The notes: generated from the letters alone by a model not told the origin. A stretch of 64,000 bases of DNA from Endosaccharibacter trunci (GCA_024515975.1 JAMSKV010000004.1:231343-295342), one strand, 5' to 3'. Counted from the stretch's first letter, positions 46,403 through 54,729 are shown. A program made the numbers and translations.

Positions 46403-47773
46403 GTGCCAGCGCAACCCAGCCAGGAACGGTCGTTCCTGGGGCATCCGCGTGGCGTGTCGGTCCTGTTCACGACCGAGTGCTTCGGATCCTTCGGTCAGTA
46501 CGGCGTGCAGTCGATCCTGGTTCTGGCCATGTCCATGTCCATCCTGCGCAATGGCGGCGCGCAGCATGTTCTGGGCCTGCCGATGATCGAACGCTGGCTC
46601 GGGCTCGGCGCCAGCGCCACGCCACAAGCAGGCGCGGCTCTGATCACAGGCCTGTTCGGCGGCCTGATCTACGCGGCACCGATCGTGGGCGGCGTCGTCG
46701 CCGACCGCGTCCTAGGGCACAGGCCTTCAATCATCATCGGGCTGTTCGGCGTGTTCTGCGGCATGCTGCTGTTGACGATGCGGCCGCTGCTGCTGATCGG
46801 GCTGCTGCTGATCGTGGCGGGTGGAGGGCTTGCCGGCACCACAAAGGCCCAGCTGGGCGAACTCTACACGACCGGGGACCCACGCCGTTCCAACGGCTTC
46901 CAGCTCTACTCGCTGGCACCCTCGATCGCGGTGGTGTTCGCCCCGATCGTCTGCGGCACGCTGGGCGAGGACCATAGCTGGTCACTCGGCTTCCTGGCCG
47001 CCTCGGCCGGCGCGCTGCTGGCCTTCCTGACCTATGTGATTTTCAATCGCGCCATCCGGCCGGCAAGCGACGCCGACGTGCAGGCCTCGGACGCCAAGCC
47101 GGCCGGTCGCCTCGCCGATCTGAGCCGGCGCGACTGGCTGATGGTGCTTGGGCTGGTCCTGCTCCTGCCGGTGCTGGCCCTCGCCTCGGTCGGCAACATG
47201 GAAATCTTCGACGGCTATCTGCTCTGGGCCAAGCAGCATTACGATCTGCGCTGGTTCGGACACCAGATGCCGGTGAGCTGGCTTCTTTCGGCCGATGCAT
47301 TCATTTCCATGGGCGCCACGGCGCTCTCGATCGCGGTCTGGACCTATCTGGAACGGCGCGGCCGTCCCGTCCCCGATATGCTGAAGATCACAATCGGCAC
47401 TGTGCTTTGTGCGCTCGCCACGCTGCTGCTGACGGCAGCACCCACGGGGAGAGTCGGGCTCGGCTGGGGGCTCGCCTTCCACATCATCAACGATATCGGC
47501 AACACCAATACCTACATGGTGTCGATGGCGCTGTATTCGCGTCTGGCGCCGGCACCGCTCCGTGCGACGATCACCAATGCCTGTGCCTTGCAAATTTTCC
47601 TGGCGAACATGGTTGTGGCGCAACTTGCCAGCCGGCTCGGCACGCTGGGGCCGACACGGTTCTGGATGCTGCATACGGTGCTGATCGCTTTCTCGGCGCT
47701 GGTGCTGACGGTGGTGATCATCGCCGGGCGCGTTCTGCGCGCAAGGCGATCGGTGGAGGCGTTGGCGGTGTGA
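46403..47773 (+). CDS. POT-like (PTR2 family) transporter with altered proton motif
   Basis: A 456-aa membrane protein with about 12 to 14 spans in the POT layout: HPRGVSVLFTTE opening, then LFGGLIYAAPIVGGVVADRV and LGHRPSIIIG. In POT peptide transporters the first helix carries ExxER for proton coupling; here it reads ECFGSF, so only the first Glu remains. A different coupling mode or substrate is likely. GTG 46403 begins 2 bp after the aminopeptidase stop; ATG 46361 is an alternative. Repeat copy C follows 7 bp after the stop. Confidence 0.85.
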   Translation: MPAQPSQERSFLGHPRGVSVLFTTECFGSFGQYGVQSILVLAMSMSILRNGGAQHVLGLPMIERWLGLGASATPQAGAALITGLFGGLIYAAPIVGGVVADRVLGHRPSIIIGLFGVFCGMLLLTMRPLLLIGLLLIVAGGGLAGTTKAQLGELYTTGDPRRSNGFQLYSLAPSIAVVFAPIVCGTLGEDHSWSLGFLAASAGALLAFLTYVIFNRAIRPASDADVQASDAKPAGRLADLSRRDWLMVLGLVLLLPVLALASVGNMEIFDGYLLWAKQHYDLRWFGHQMPVSWLLSADAFISMGATALSIAVWTYLERRGRPVPDMLKITIGTVLCALATLLLTAAPTGRVGLGWGLAFHIINDIGNTNTYMVSMALYSRLAPAPLRATITNACALQIFLANMVVAQLASRLGTLGPTRFWMLHTVLIAFSALVLTVVIIAGRVLRARRSVEALAV

Positions 47774-47780
47774 GGCAAGT

Positions 47781-47869
47781 CTTCTTTTTCTGAAGAAAAA
47801 GAAGCAAAAAGACGTCTATCCGTTTGGTACGGAGTGCGCGGCGACGCACGGAACCAGACGGATAGACGT
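47781..47869 (+). repeat. Three-hairpin dispersed repeat, copy C (truncated)
   Basis: The 24-bp palindrome is at 47781-47804. The middle stem has arms ACGTCTATCCGT (47812-47823) and ACGGATAGACGT (47858-47869), with GTGCG/CGCAC nested (47834-47838, 47845-47849). The arms differ from copy A on both sides, so base pairing is conserved by paired changes. Stem 3 is missing and gives way to the YidB-like gene. Confidence 0.88.
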
Positions 47870-48070
47870 TTTCATCAGTTCACTTGCCGGCGACTTCCAG
47901 GACCGCGCCTTCTCGCCGAGCCCCGCCTTGTCGAATTGCTGGTAGAGCTTCTCCAGCCCTGCCTGGCCGCCTTCGGATTCCAGCATGCGCGTGAGAATGC
48001 CGGCCAGCGCGTCCTCGCTGCCCGCCAACGCCATGGCCTTGCTTTTCGGCCCGCTCGGAAATCCGCTCAT
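47816..48070 (-). CDS. YidB-like (DUF937) protein, truncated at the repeat
   Basis: An 84-aa frame (ATG 48070). The start (ALAGSEDALAGILTRMLES, then LEKLYQQFDKAGLGEKARSW) matches the first half of YidB/DUF937 proteins, which normally continue after the LGxxxxSW motif with an ISPEQ-type segment to about 130 residues. Here the sequence changes after ARSW to an unrelated tail and stops at TAG 47816-47818, inside repeat copy C. I infer loss of the 3' part at or near the repeat junction. Expression of the stub is unknown. Confidence 0.65.
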   Translation of the reverse strand: MSGFPSGPKSKAMALAGSEDALAGILTRMLESEGGQAGLEKLYQQFDKAGLGEKARSWKSPASELMKTSIRLVPCVAAHSVPNG

Positions 48071-48144
48071 CGTCCGGCATCCTCCCTCACTGCTCCGGGC
48101 ATGACCCGGCACGGGAAGGAGACGGAGAAGAGGACAGGAAAGTT

Positions 48145-48175
48145 CCGGGGCCGCGCACGACGGCGCCGGCCCCGG
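48145..48175 (-). terminator. GC-rich hairpin after the solute-binding gene
   Basis: Arms CCGGGGCCG (48145-48153) and CGGCCCCGG (48167-48175), 20 bp after the stop of the solute-binding protein gene. It lacks a good U-run (AACTTTCCT follows on the minus strand). A likely end of the polyol operon. Confidence 0.45.
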
Positions 48176-48194
48176 TTCGCCGCGAAGCCCGGCC

Positions 48195-49520
48195 CTACTT
48201 GTAGTAGCCGGCGCGGCGCATGGTCCGCTCGGTCGCGCTGTTCGCCTGGGCCAGACCGCTGTTCACCGAGGTGCTGCCGACCAGGGTCGCCGCCACCGTC
48301 TGGCCAACCTGCGTGCCGATGCCCTGGAACTCCGGAATATCGGCGAACTGGGCGCCGACATAGGGCCGCGGCTGCGCGGTCTGGCCGTTCGGATTCGAAT
48401 TCTCGATCGCCTGGAGCACGAAGTTCGCAAACGGCGCCACCTTGGTGTACTCGGCGGCCTGATAAGATGAAGTCCGGGTGCCGGGCGGGATGTTCACCCA
48501 GCCATCCGTGTCGCCGACCAGCTTGATGTAGTCCTTGGACGTCGCCCAGGTGATGAAGGTCTTCGCCGCCGCGACGTTGTGGGAGGTAGACGGAATCGCC
48601 AGGTTCCAGGACCACAGCCAGGTCGGACCGCCCTTGAACGACCCGCTCGGGATCGCGGCGAAGCCGACCTTGTCGGCGACCTGGCTCTGCTTCGGATCGT
48701 ACAGCGTGCCGGCGGCCGAGGTGGCGTCGATCCAGATCGCGCAGTGGCCGGACGAGAACAGGGCCAGGTTCTCGTTGAAGCCGTTGCTGGCGGCGCCCGG
48801 CGGCCCGTCCTTGCGCAGGATCTCGTCGTAGAAGCCGATCGCCTTCTTCCAGGCATCGGTGTCGATCGCCGGCTTCCAGTTCTGCGTGAACCACTGCCCG
48901 CCCATGGAGGTCACCAGAGTGGTGACATAGGCCATGTTCTCGCCCCAGCCCGGCTTGCCGCGCAGGCAGATGCCGTAGACGCCGGCGGACTTGTCCGTGA
49001 GCTTGTCGGCGAATTCCTTGATCTGGTCATAGGTCGGCGCCTCGGGCATCGTCAGGCCGGCCTTGGCGAACAGGTCCTTGCGATACATCGTCATCGCGCT
49101 CTCGGCATAGAACGGCAGCGCGTAGACATGATCCTGGTACGAGACCCCCTGCCGGACGGCGCCGATGATGTCGGACATGTCGTAGGAGGCCGGCAGATCA
49201 TCGAAATTCACCAGCCATTTCTGCTTGGCCCAGATCGGAACCTCGTAGTTTCCGATGGTCAGGATGTCGAACTGGCCGCCATGGGTCGCGATGTCGGTGG
49301 TGACGCGCTGGCGCAGAACGTTCTCTTCCAGCGTAACCCAGCGCAGATGGATATCGGGATGCAGCTTCTCGAACTGGGGAGCCAGCTTCTGCATTTCGAT
49401 CATCTGCACGTTGTTCACCGTGGCGATGGTCAGCGTGGTGTCCGCCCGCGATGCCTGTGGTGCGGAAAGAGCGACGGCCGCGCCGGCGGCCGCGGCCAGA
49501 GCGATGGTTTTGGTCTGCAT
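48195..49520 (-). CDS. Sugar/polyol ABC transporter solute-binding protein
   Basis: A 441-aa periplasmic protein with signal peptide (LAAAAGAAVALSAPQASRAD). The body is a family-1 extracellular solute-binding protein like SmoE/MtlE of polyol transporters (LTIATVNNVQMIEMQKLAPQ, DILTIGNYEVPIWAKQKWL, ALPFYAESAMTMYRKDLF, GICLRGKPGWGEN). A CAGGAAACGTC site precedes ATG 49520. No permease or ATPase gene is nearby, so it must use a transporter encoded elsewhere or be an orphan. It is the last gene after the dehydrogenase (48-bp gap). Confidence 0.92.
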   Translation of the reverse strand: MQTKTIALAAAAGAAVALSAPQASRADTTLTIATVNNVQMIEMQKLAPQFEKLHPDIHLRWVTLEENVLRQRVTTDIATHGGQFDILTIGNYEVPIWAKQKWLVNFDDLPASYDMSDIIGAVRQGVSYQDHVYALPFYAESAMTMYRKDLFAKAGLTMPEAPTYDQIKEFADKLTDKSAGVYGICLRGKPGWGENMAYVTTLVTSMGGQWFTQNWKPAIDTDAWKKAIGFYDEILRKDGPPGAASNGFNENLALFSSGHCAIWIDATSAAGTLYDPKQSQVADKVGFAAIPSGSFKGGPTWLWSWNLAIPSTSHNVAAAKTFITWATSKDYIKLVGDTDGWVNIPPGTRTSSYQAAEYTKVAPFANFVLQAIENSNPNGQTAQPRPYVGAQFADIPEFQGIGTQVGQTVAATLVGSTSVNSGLAQANSATERTMRRAGYYK

Positions 49521-49568
49521 GACGTTTCCTGTTTTTTTGGTTTGTTCAGTCGGTCGGTCTGGTCGGGA

Positions 49569-50363
49569 TCAACTCATCCAGTTGCCTCCGTCGATATTGT
49601 AGCACTGCGCCACGATATAGTCGGCATCGGCGCTGGCCAGGAACGTCGCGAGACCGCCGATCTCGTCGGGCCGCGCCATGCGTCCGAACGGAACCGAGGC
49701 GCCGACCACGCGCTTCTTCTCGCCGGGCTCGAGACCTTCGTAGCGCGCGAACAGCGAATCGACATGGTCCCAGTGCTCGTTGTCCACCACGCCGGGCGCG
49801 ATCGCGTTGACATTGATTCCATGCCGGATCAGATCGAGGCCGGTGCTTTGGGTCAGGCTAATCACCGCCGCCTTGCTGGCGCAATAGACCGCCACCAGGG
49901 CTTCACCGCGTCGCCCCGCCTGGGACGCAAAATTGATGATCTTGCCGGCGGCTCCGCCGTTTTCGGGCCGCCCCTGGCGGATCATCTGCTTGGCCGCCGC
50001 CTGGAGCGTGAACAGCAGCCCCTCGACATTCACCGCGAACACCCGGGCATAGCTGGCCCGGCTGATCTCCACGGTCGGTCCCATGTCGAAGATGCCGGCA
50101 TTGTTGACCAGGATGTCCAGCCTGCCGTGACGCGCCGCCACGCCGTCCACCAGCGCATCGATCGAGTCCTGCTTCGTCACGTCGAATTCGACGCCGGAGC
50201 AGCGTCCGCCGATCTCGCGCGCTGCGGTTTCCGCGCCCTCGCGGTTCAGATCGGCGATCACCACGATCGCGCCCTCCGCGGCATAGCGCGCGGCGATCGC
50301 CCGCCCGATGCCGCGCGCGGCGCCGGTGATCACCGCGACCTTGTCCTGCAACGTTCCCGACAT
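49569..50363 (-). CDS. SDR polyol dehydrogenase (sorbitol/galactitol type)
   Basis: Oxidises a hexitol to a ketose with NAD+. The 264-aa SDR has VAVITGAARGIGRAIAARYA, NNAGIF, the catalytic Ser strand INFASQ and YCASK. The post-catalytic segment NAIAPGVVDNEHWDHVDSLF matches SmoS-type sorbitol dehydrogenases, which also accept galactitol. It is encoded between gatZ and the polyol-type binding protein, which fits oxidation of galactitol to tagatose. ATG 50363 is used; repeat copy D lies just upstream. Confidence 0.9.
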   Translation of the reverse strand: MSGTLQDKVAVITGAARGIGRAIAARYAAEGAIVVIADLNREGAETAAREIGGRCSGVEFDVTKQDSIDALVDGVAARHGRLDILVNNAGIFDMGPTVEISRASYARVFAVNVEGLLFTLQAAAKQMIRQGRPENGGAAGKIINFASQAGRRGEALVAVYCASKAAVISLTQSTGLDLIRHGINVNAIAPGVVDNEHWDHVDSLFARYEGLEPGEKKRVVGASVPFGRMARPDEIGGLATFLASADADYIVAQCYNIDGGNWMS

Positions 50364-50414
50364 GCTCTTGTCTTTCCTTGATGGCTCTATGACATTCTGA
50401 TGAGCAGAAAAGAT

Positions 50415-50530
50415 GTTCTTTCTTGAAAGAAAGAACCAAAGAACCTCTCTCCGTCGAGCTCGTATCGAGCCCCACACTCCGCACCAAACGGACAAAAGTC
50501 TTTTTGCTTCTTTTTCTTCAGAAAAAGAAG
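50415..50530 (-). repeat. Three-hairpin dispersed repeat, copy D (complete)
   Basis: 116 bp, the same length as copy A. The short stem at 50415-50436 has arms GTTCTTTCTT and AAGAAAGAAC around GA. The middle stem ends in ACGGACAAAAGTC, and the 24-bp palindrome is at 50507-50530. It lies in the 203-bp gap between gatZ and the dehydrogenase, so it would be transcribed if the cluster is one operon. Confidence 0.9.
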
Positions 50531-50566
50531 ACTCTCCCCTTCTCCAAACCGCTCAACACCCGGTTG

Positions 50567-51829
50567 TCAGATCGCGCCGTTGCAGGCGCCCGCATACACG
50601 CGCAGCACATCCCGCACCGCCTCGATGGCCAGGCTTTTCGGGGTCGCGTCCACCAGCCCGTCCGCCACGCGTTCCGCCAGACGCGGCAGATACTGGCTCA
50701 GCAACGTCGGCGGGATCGTGCGGCCGGCGAGCTTCTGCTCCAGCGCCGCGACGGCGGCAACCGCTTCCGGCTCCGGCCAGTAGTAGCGGATGCGATCGCT
50801 GTAGGAGAAATGGCGCAGGACGCGCTGCTCGTCGGGCGTTCCGGCATAATGCGAGCGCCATTGCTGCGGCCGCGCCAGCATCAGCCCCTCCATCGCGTCG
50901 AACAGGCGATCGCCGCCCGGCGACAGGATCGCGGCGATCGCATCCAGGCCATACAGGGTCTCGCGAAGCGCGAAGCTGAGACCGGGCCCCACCTTCAGGA
51001 TCGGGTAGCCGCTGCGGACCAGTTCCCGCAGGGCCTGGCCGGGCTGGTAGTCGGTGGAATGCGCCTCGAACACCAGCCCGGGCAGGCGCCGCAGCGTCGC
51101 CGACAGGGCGGCGGCCGCCTCCGGCCGGAAGATCGCCACATCCTCATGGCCGAATTCCACGCCCGGCTGCACCACCATGGCGATCACGCGTTCCCACGCC
51201 GACGGTGCCGCCTCGCGGAACGCGCGCTCATGCACCGCATGCGTTTCGAGCACCGCTTCGGGCGCGGTCGGCACCAGATGGTCCAGCCCTTCCGTGGCCC
51301 CGCCGGGCGTCGGAACCTCCGTGCCGATCACATACACCGTCGCTCCCGGCGCCACCGCCTCGGCGCGCGCGGCGAGGCGGGCGGCCCGCCCGGCCACCAC
51401 CGAGTCGCCGAGCGCGGCCGGCTCGCCCGCGCACCCCATCGAACAATCCAGATGCAGCTTGGTGAAACCGGCGCGTGCATAGCTCTCGACCATGGCCAGG
51501 GCGCGGTCCATGGCCGCCTCGGCCGGCAGGGATTTCCAGGGATTGGGGCCGAGATGATCGCCGCCCAGCACCACACGATCGCGGGCCAGCCCGACGCGGT
51601 CGGCCAGAGACCAGACCAGATCGCGGAAATCGGCCGGACGCAGGCCGGTATAGCCGCCTTCCTGGTTCACCTGGTTGCAGGTGGCCTCGATCAGTGCGGT
51701 CCCGCCATCGGCCTTTGCCTGCTCCAGAGCCGCCTCGATCACCCAGGGATGCGCCGAACAAACGGATGTCACGCCGCGGAACGCCGTTTCCCCCCGAAGC
51801 GCGGCGAAGCGTGCGAACGTCGTTTGCAT
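50567..51829 (-). CDS. gatZ: GatZ/KbaZ-family protein (tagatose 6-phosphate epimerase or aldolase subunit)
   Basis: A 420-aa protein of the GatZ/KbaZ family (GVTSVCSAHPWVIEAALEQA, LIEATCNQVNQEGGYTG, LGGDHLGPNPW, KLHLDCSMGC, SRIRYYW-like SDRIRYYWPEP). In enterobacteria it is called a non-catalytic subunit of tagatose-bisphosphate aldolase. In Agrobacterium a homologue has been described as tagatose 6-phosphate 4-epimerase giving fructose 6-phosphate. No GatY-type aldolase is in the window, so the epimerase role fits better here. Longer frames reach 51949 through the repeat. Confidence 0.93.
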   Translation of the reverse strand: MQTTFARFAALRGETAFRGVTSVCSAHPWVIEAALEQAKADGGTALIEATCNQVNQEGGYTGLRPADFRDLVWSLADRVGLARDRVVLGGDHLGPNPWKSLPAEAAMDRALAMVESYARAGFTKLHLDCSMGCAGEPAALGDSVVAGRAARLAARAEAVAPGATVYVIGTEVPTPGGATEGLDHLVPTAPEAVLETHAVHERAFREAAPSAWERVIAMVVQPGVEFGHEDVAIFRPEAAAALSATLRRLPGLVFEAHSTDYQPGQALRELVRSGYPILKVGPGLSFALRETLYGLDAIAAILSPGGDRLFDAMEGLMLARPQQWRSHYAGTPDEQRVLRHFSYSDRIRYYWPEPEAVAAVAALEQKLAGRTIPPTLLSQYLPRLAERVADGLVDATPKSLAIEAVRDVLRVYAGACNGAI

Positions 51830-51880
51830 GGCGGAGCCTTTTCGTAGGTCGTTATGGGGCTGGGGATGGCAAGGAGAGCC

Positions 51881-51990
51881 CTTCTTTTTCTGAAGAAAAA
51901 GAAGCAAAAAGACTTTTATCCGTTTGGTGCTGAGGGCTCGGCGCGGCAAGATGCCAAACGGACGACGGTTTTTGTTTTTTCCTTTATGAA
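51881..51990 (+). repeat. Three-hairpin dispersed repeat, copy E (right end decayed)
   Basis: The 24-bp palindrome is at 51881-51904. The middle stem keeps CCGTTTGG (51920-51927) and CCAAACGG (51954-51961). The third stem is worn to TTTTTTCCTTTATGAAAG. It lies between gatZ and the kinase gene, and the kinase stop codon (51984-51986) falls within the worn end. Confidence 0.82.
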
Positions 51991-52937
51991 AGCCCGTCTT
52001 TGCGGCCGGCCTGCGCCGCGATCAGCGCATCGAGTTCCGCGAATCCCGCCGTGCCTTCCATCGGCCCGCGCCGGCCGACAGCCAGGGCGCCGCTGGCATT
52101 GGCATAGCGCAGGCTGGCCTCGATCGTGTGTCCCATCAGCCGGCAGGTGGTGAAGGTGGCGCCGAAGCAGTCGCCGGCGCCGGTCGGATCGATCTCCTCG
52201 GCCGCAAAAGCCGGCTGCACGCAGGACCCGTCGCGATCGTGGTAGCTGGAGCCGGCCGCGCCGCGCTTGACCACGATGCCGCCAATGCCGAGCCCCAGCA
52301 GATCGGCGATGGCCGCCTCTTCCGTATCCGCACGGCTCAGCAGAAACAGTTCCGGTCCGCTCGGCATGAACAGGTCGCAGTGGCGCAGCATCGACTGCAG
52401 CGCATCCTCCATTCCCGGCGCCTGCAGCATCTCCTTGCGCATGTTCGGATCGAACGAGATCGTGCCGTTTCGCGCCTTCACGCGCGCGATCGCGGTCTGC
52501 GCCGCCTCCCGCAATTCGGGAGAGAACAGGGACGACCCCATCACATGCAGATGCCGCGCGCGATCGAGCAGCGCATCGGCCTCCGGCGTCAGACGCGTCA
52601 GGCCGGCGGCGCTGTGCCGGATGTTGAACACGAAATCCCGCTCGCCGTCAGGCCGGTAGCGGACGAACGCGCTGCCGGTCGCCTGCCCTGGCGCCACGGC
52701 AATGCCGCTCACATCGACCCCGTCCGCGTGCAGCCGGTCGATGTTCAGCCGGCCGAAATCGTCGTCGCCGACGCAGGAGATCAGGCCGCACGGATAATCG
52801 AGCCTAGCCACCTGATCGATGAAGATCGCCGGCGCACCGCTCGGATAAGGGCCGGAGAGAGGCTGGGATTCACGGAAACCATGCCCGCGCGTCTCGGCCA
52901 GGATCTCGACCACGATCTCGCCCAGCGTGACGATCAT
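51984..52937 (-). CDS. PfkB-family carbohydrate kinase (probable tagatose kinase)
   Basis: A 317-aa ribokinase-fold enzyme. The N-terminal TLGEIVVEILAETRGHGF and PSGAPAIFIDQVARL match the fructokinase/tagatose kinase branch; IVVKRGAAGS and the catalytic signature EEIDPTGAGDCFGATF (Asp base) complete it. With the polyol dehydrogenase and GatZ it would make galactitol to tagatose to tagatose 6-phosphate to fructose 6-phosphate. ATG 52937 has AAAGG at seven bases; ATG 52940 is adjacent. It is divergent from the LacI regulator. Confidence 0.88.
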   Translation of the reverse strand: MIVTLGEIVVEILAETRGHGFRESQPLSGPYPSGAPAIFIDQVARLDYPCGLISCVGDDDFGRLNIDRLHADGVDVSGIAVAPGQATGSAFVRYRPDGERDFVFNIRHSAAGLTRLTPEADALLDRARHLHVMGSSLFSPELREAAQTAIARVKARNGTISFDPNMRKEMLQAPGMEDALQSMLRHCDLFMPSGPELFLLSRADTEEAAIADLLGLGIGGIVVKRGAAGSSYHDRDGSCVQPAFAAEEIDPTGAGDCFGATFTTCRLMGHTIEASLRYANASGALAVGRRGPMEGTAGFAELDALIAAQAGRKDGLS

Positions 52938-53056
52938 CATCCATCCTTTCCGTCCGACCCAACGCTCCGCCAACGATCCCGGCGCAAGACCGATGCGGCG
53001 GGGAGCGTCGTCCAGGCCTCGCAGTGGCTACCGCGACGCTTCTCCGGCGTCAACAA

Positions 53057-53076
53057 AAGTTTTCGCGCGTAAACTT
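53057..53076 (+). promoter_or_regulatory. LacI-type operator between the kinase and LacI genes
   Basis: A 20-bp palindrome centred on CG: AAGTTT and AAACTT arms (53057-53062, 53071-53076) around TCGCGCGT, with a single mismatched pair. LacI-family operators have this size and a central CG. The site is 45 bp before the LacI ATG and 120 bp before the kinase start. Confidence 0.65.
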
Positions 53077-53120
53077 CTTGCTCACCTTGCTCCGGCGACG
53101 CCATGCGATAGGCTTCCGGC

Positions 53121-54110
53121 ATGAAGACGCCGCTTCGCAGCATGGACGAGCTCGCGCAGGCGTCCGGCCTGTCCCGGCCGACCCTGTCCAAGTTCTTCCG
53201 CGATCCGGGATTGGTGAAGCCGGCCACGCGCGCGCGGATCGAATCGAGCCTGGAACAGTACGACTACCGGCCCAACCTGATCGCGACCAATCTGAGCCGT
53301 CCCACCTCGCGGATCGTCGGCATCGTCGTCCCGTCGATCAACGATCCGTTCTACGCGGAAGTCACCCGTCTGATCGACATGCGCTGCATGCGCGCGGGCT
53401 ATCTGCCGATGCTGCTTCTGAGCCATGGCAATCCGGCCATCGAGAAGCAGGCGCTGGAAACCCTGCGCTCGCTTCGGGCGGCAGGCGCCATCGTCGCCGC
53501 CCTGGGCACGAAGACGGAGCGTGCGCCACGCCTTCCCATCGTCTATCTCGACACCCCGGTTCGGCCCGGCGTGTCGTTCGTGGGAACGGACAATGCGCAA
53601 AGCATCGGCCTCGCCGTTTCGCATCTGCTGCAAACCGGCACGCCGCCGGTCTTCGTGGCGATGCCGCCAGTCAACCGCAATGCAATCGAACGCCGCGACG
53701 CCTTCATGGCCGCGATGCACAAGGCCGGACATGAGGGCGAGGTGCTGGACCCGATCGGACCGCATCATTGGGATTTCGAGCGCGCCGGCCAGGAGATCGC
53801 GACACGCTTCCTGCGCCAGACGGCAGACGGGCAGAGAACCGTCTTGTGCGCCAACGATCGCCTGGCCTTCGGCGTTCTGTCGGCCGCCGCACAAGCAGGG
53901 CTTTCCGTCGGACGCCACGCCGCCTTGCGCGTCGCCGGGCACGACGACCATCCGCTCAGCCGCTACACCTGCCCGTCGCTCACCACCGTCGCTCAGGATT
54001 ACGCGCGCCTGGGCGAACTGGCGATCGACAGCCTGTGGACGATGCTGGCCGGCGGAGCGCCGGAATCGCGGACGCTCCCGGCGCGGCTGATCAGCCGCGA
54101 CTCCGCCTGA
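53121..54110 (+). CDS. LacI-family transcriptional regulator
   Basis: A 329-aa repressor. The N-terminal helix-turn-helix and hinge read SMDELAQASGLSRPTLSKFF, then YRPNLIATNLSR. The periplasmic-binding-protein-like sensor domain contains VGIVVPSINDPFYAEVTRLI, GTDNAQSIGLAVSHLL and the C-terminal GHDDHPLSRYTCPSLTTVAQ. It is divergent from the polyol operon with a palindrome between, so it most likely controls that operon and itself, with a polyol or ketose (phosphate) as inducer. Confidence 0.92.
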   Translation: MKTPLRSMDELAQASGLSRPTLSKFFRDPGLVKPATRARIESSLEQYDYRPNLIATNLSRPTSRIVGIVVPSINDPFYAEVTRLIDMRCMRAGYLPMLLLSHGNPAIEKQALETLRSLRAAGAIVAALGTKTERAPRLPIVYLDTPVRPGVSFVGTDNAQSIGLAVSHLLQTGTPPVFVAMPPVNRNAIERRDAFMAAMHKAGHEGEVLDPIGPHHWDFERAGQEIATRFLRQTADGQRTVLCANDRLAFGVLSAAAQAGLSVGRHAALRVAGHDDHPLSRYTCPSLTTVAQDYARLGELAIDSLWTMLAGGAPESRTLPARLISRDSA

Positions 54111-54198
54111 CGGGAGGACGCACAAGAAACTCCGGACCGATCCGCGCTCTACCCCGGCGTGACGGAGCGGTGACGCGGACCAGAAGGGAGACGAAGAG

Positions 54199-54729
54199 AT
54201 GACGGACAAGGCGCCCCTGATCGTCAACATGCATACGGCTCCGGAAACGACACCGGACATGCCGCCCGGCTGGACGCATCACCGGCGCGCCTTGACGCCG
54301 GCCCTGCGTCAGGCCGGGCCGGGACGCTTCGGCATGGGCCGCCTCGGCATGAATGCGCGCCGCGTGCCGCCCGGACACAGCGCCTGTCCGGCACATACGC
54401 ATCTGATGGCCGACGAGATCTTCGTCGTACTCGAAGGGCGCGGCCTGTTCCGCTATGGCGACGCGGTGCATGGGATCGGACCGGGCGATTGCATCTCCTG
54501 CCCCGCCGATACCGGAATCGCCCATCAGATCGTCAACCCGCCCGGCAACACGGACGATCTGGTCTATCTCGCGATCGGGGCCGAGCCGCCGGCGGAGATC
54601 TGTACCTATCCCGATAGCGGCGCGATCTCGGTCGACGCGCTCCGCCGGCACGGCTTCTTCCGCGACGCCGATTATTTCGAAGGGCAACCCGATCCCACCC
54701 TGCCGCTGGCGCAAGGCAACGCCGACTGA
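54199..54729 (+). CDS. Cupin-domain protein
   Basis: A 176-aa single-domain cupin. Motif 1 spans AHTHLMADEIFVVLEGRGLF (His, His and Glu ligands) and motif 2 ends in GIAHQIVN (last His). A C-terminal extension contains FFRDADYFEG. A metal-dependent sugar isomerase or a sensor role are both possible. AGAAGGGAGACGAAGAG precedes ATG 54199. It follows the LacI gene by 88 bp in the same direction, so it probably belongs to the polyol regulon. Confidence 0.85.
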   Translation: MTDKAPLIVNMHTAPETTPDMPPGWTHHRRALTPALRQAGPGRFGMGRLGMNARRVPPGHSACPAHTHLMADEIFVVLEGRGLFRYGDAVHGIGPGDCISCPADTGIAHQIVNPPGNTDDLVYLAIGAEPPAEICTYPDSGAISVDALRRHGFFRDADYFEGQPDPTLPLAQGNAD

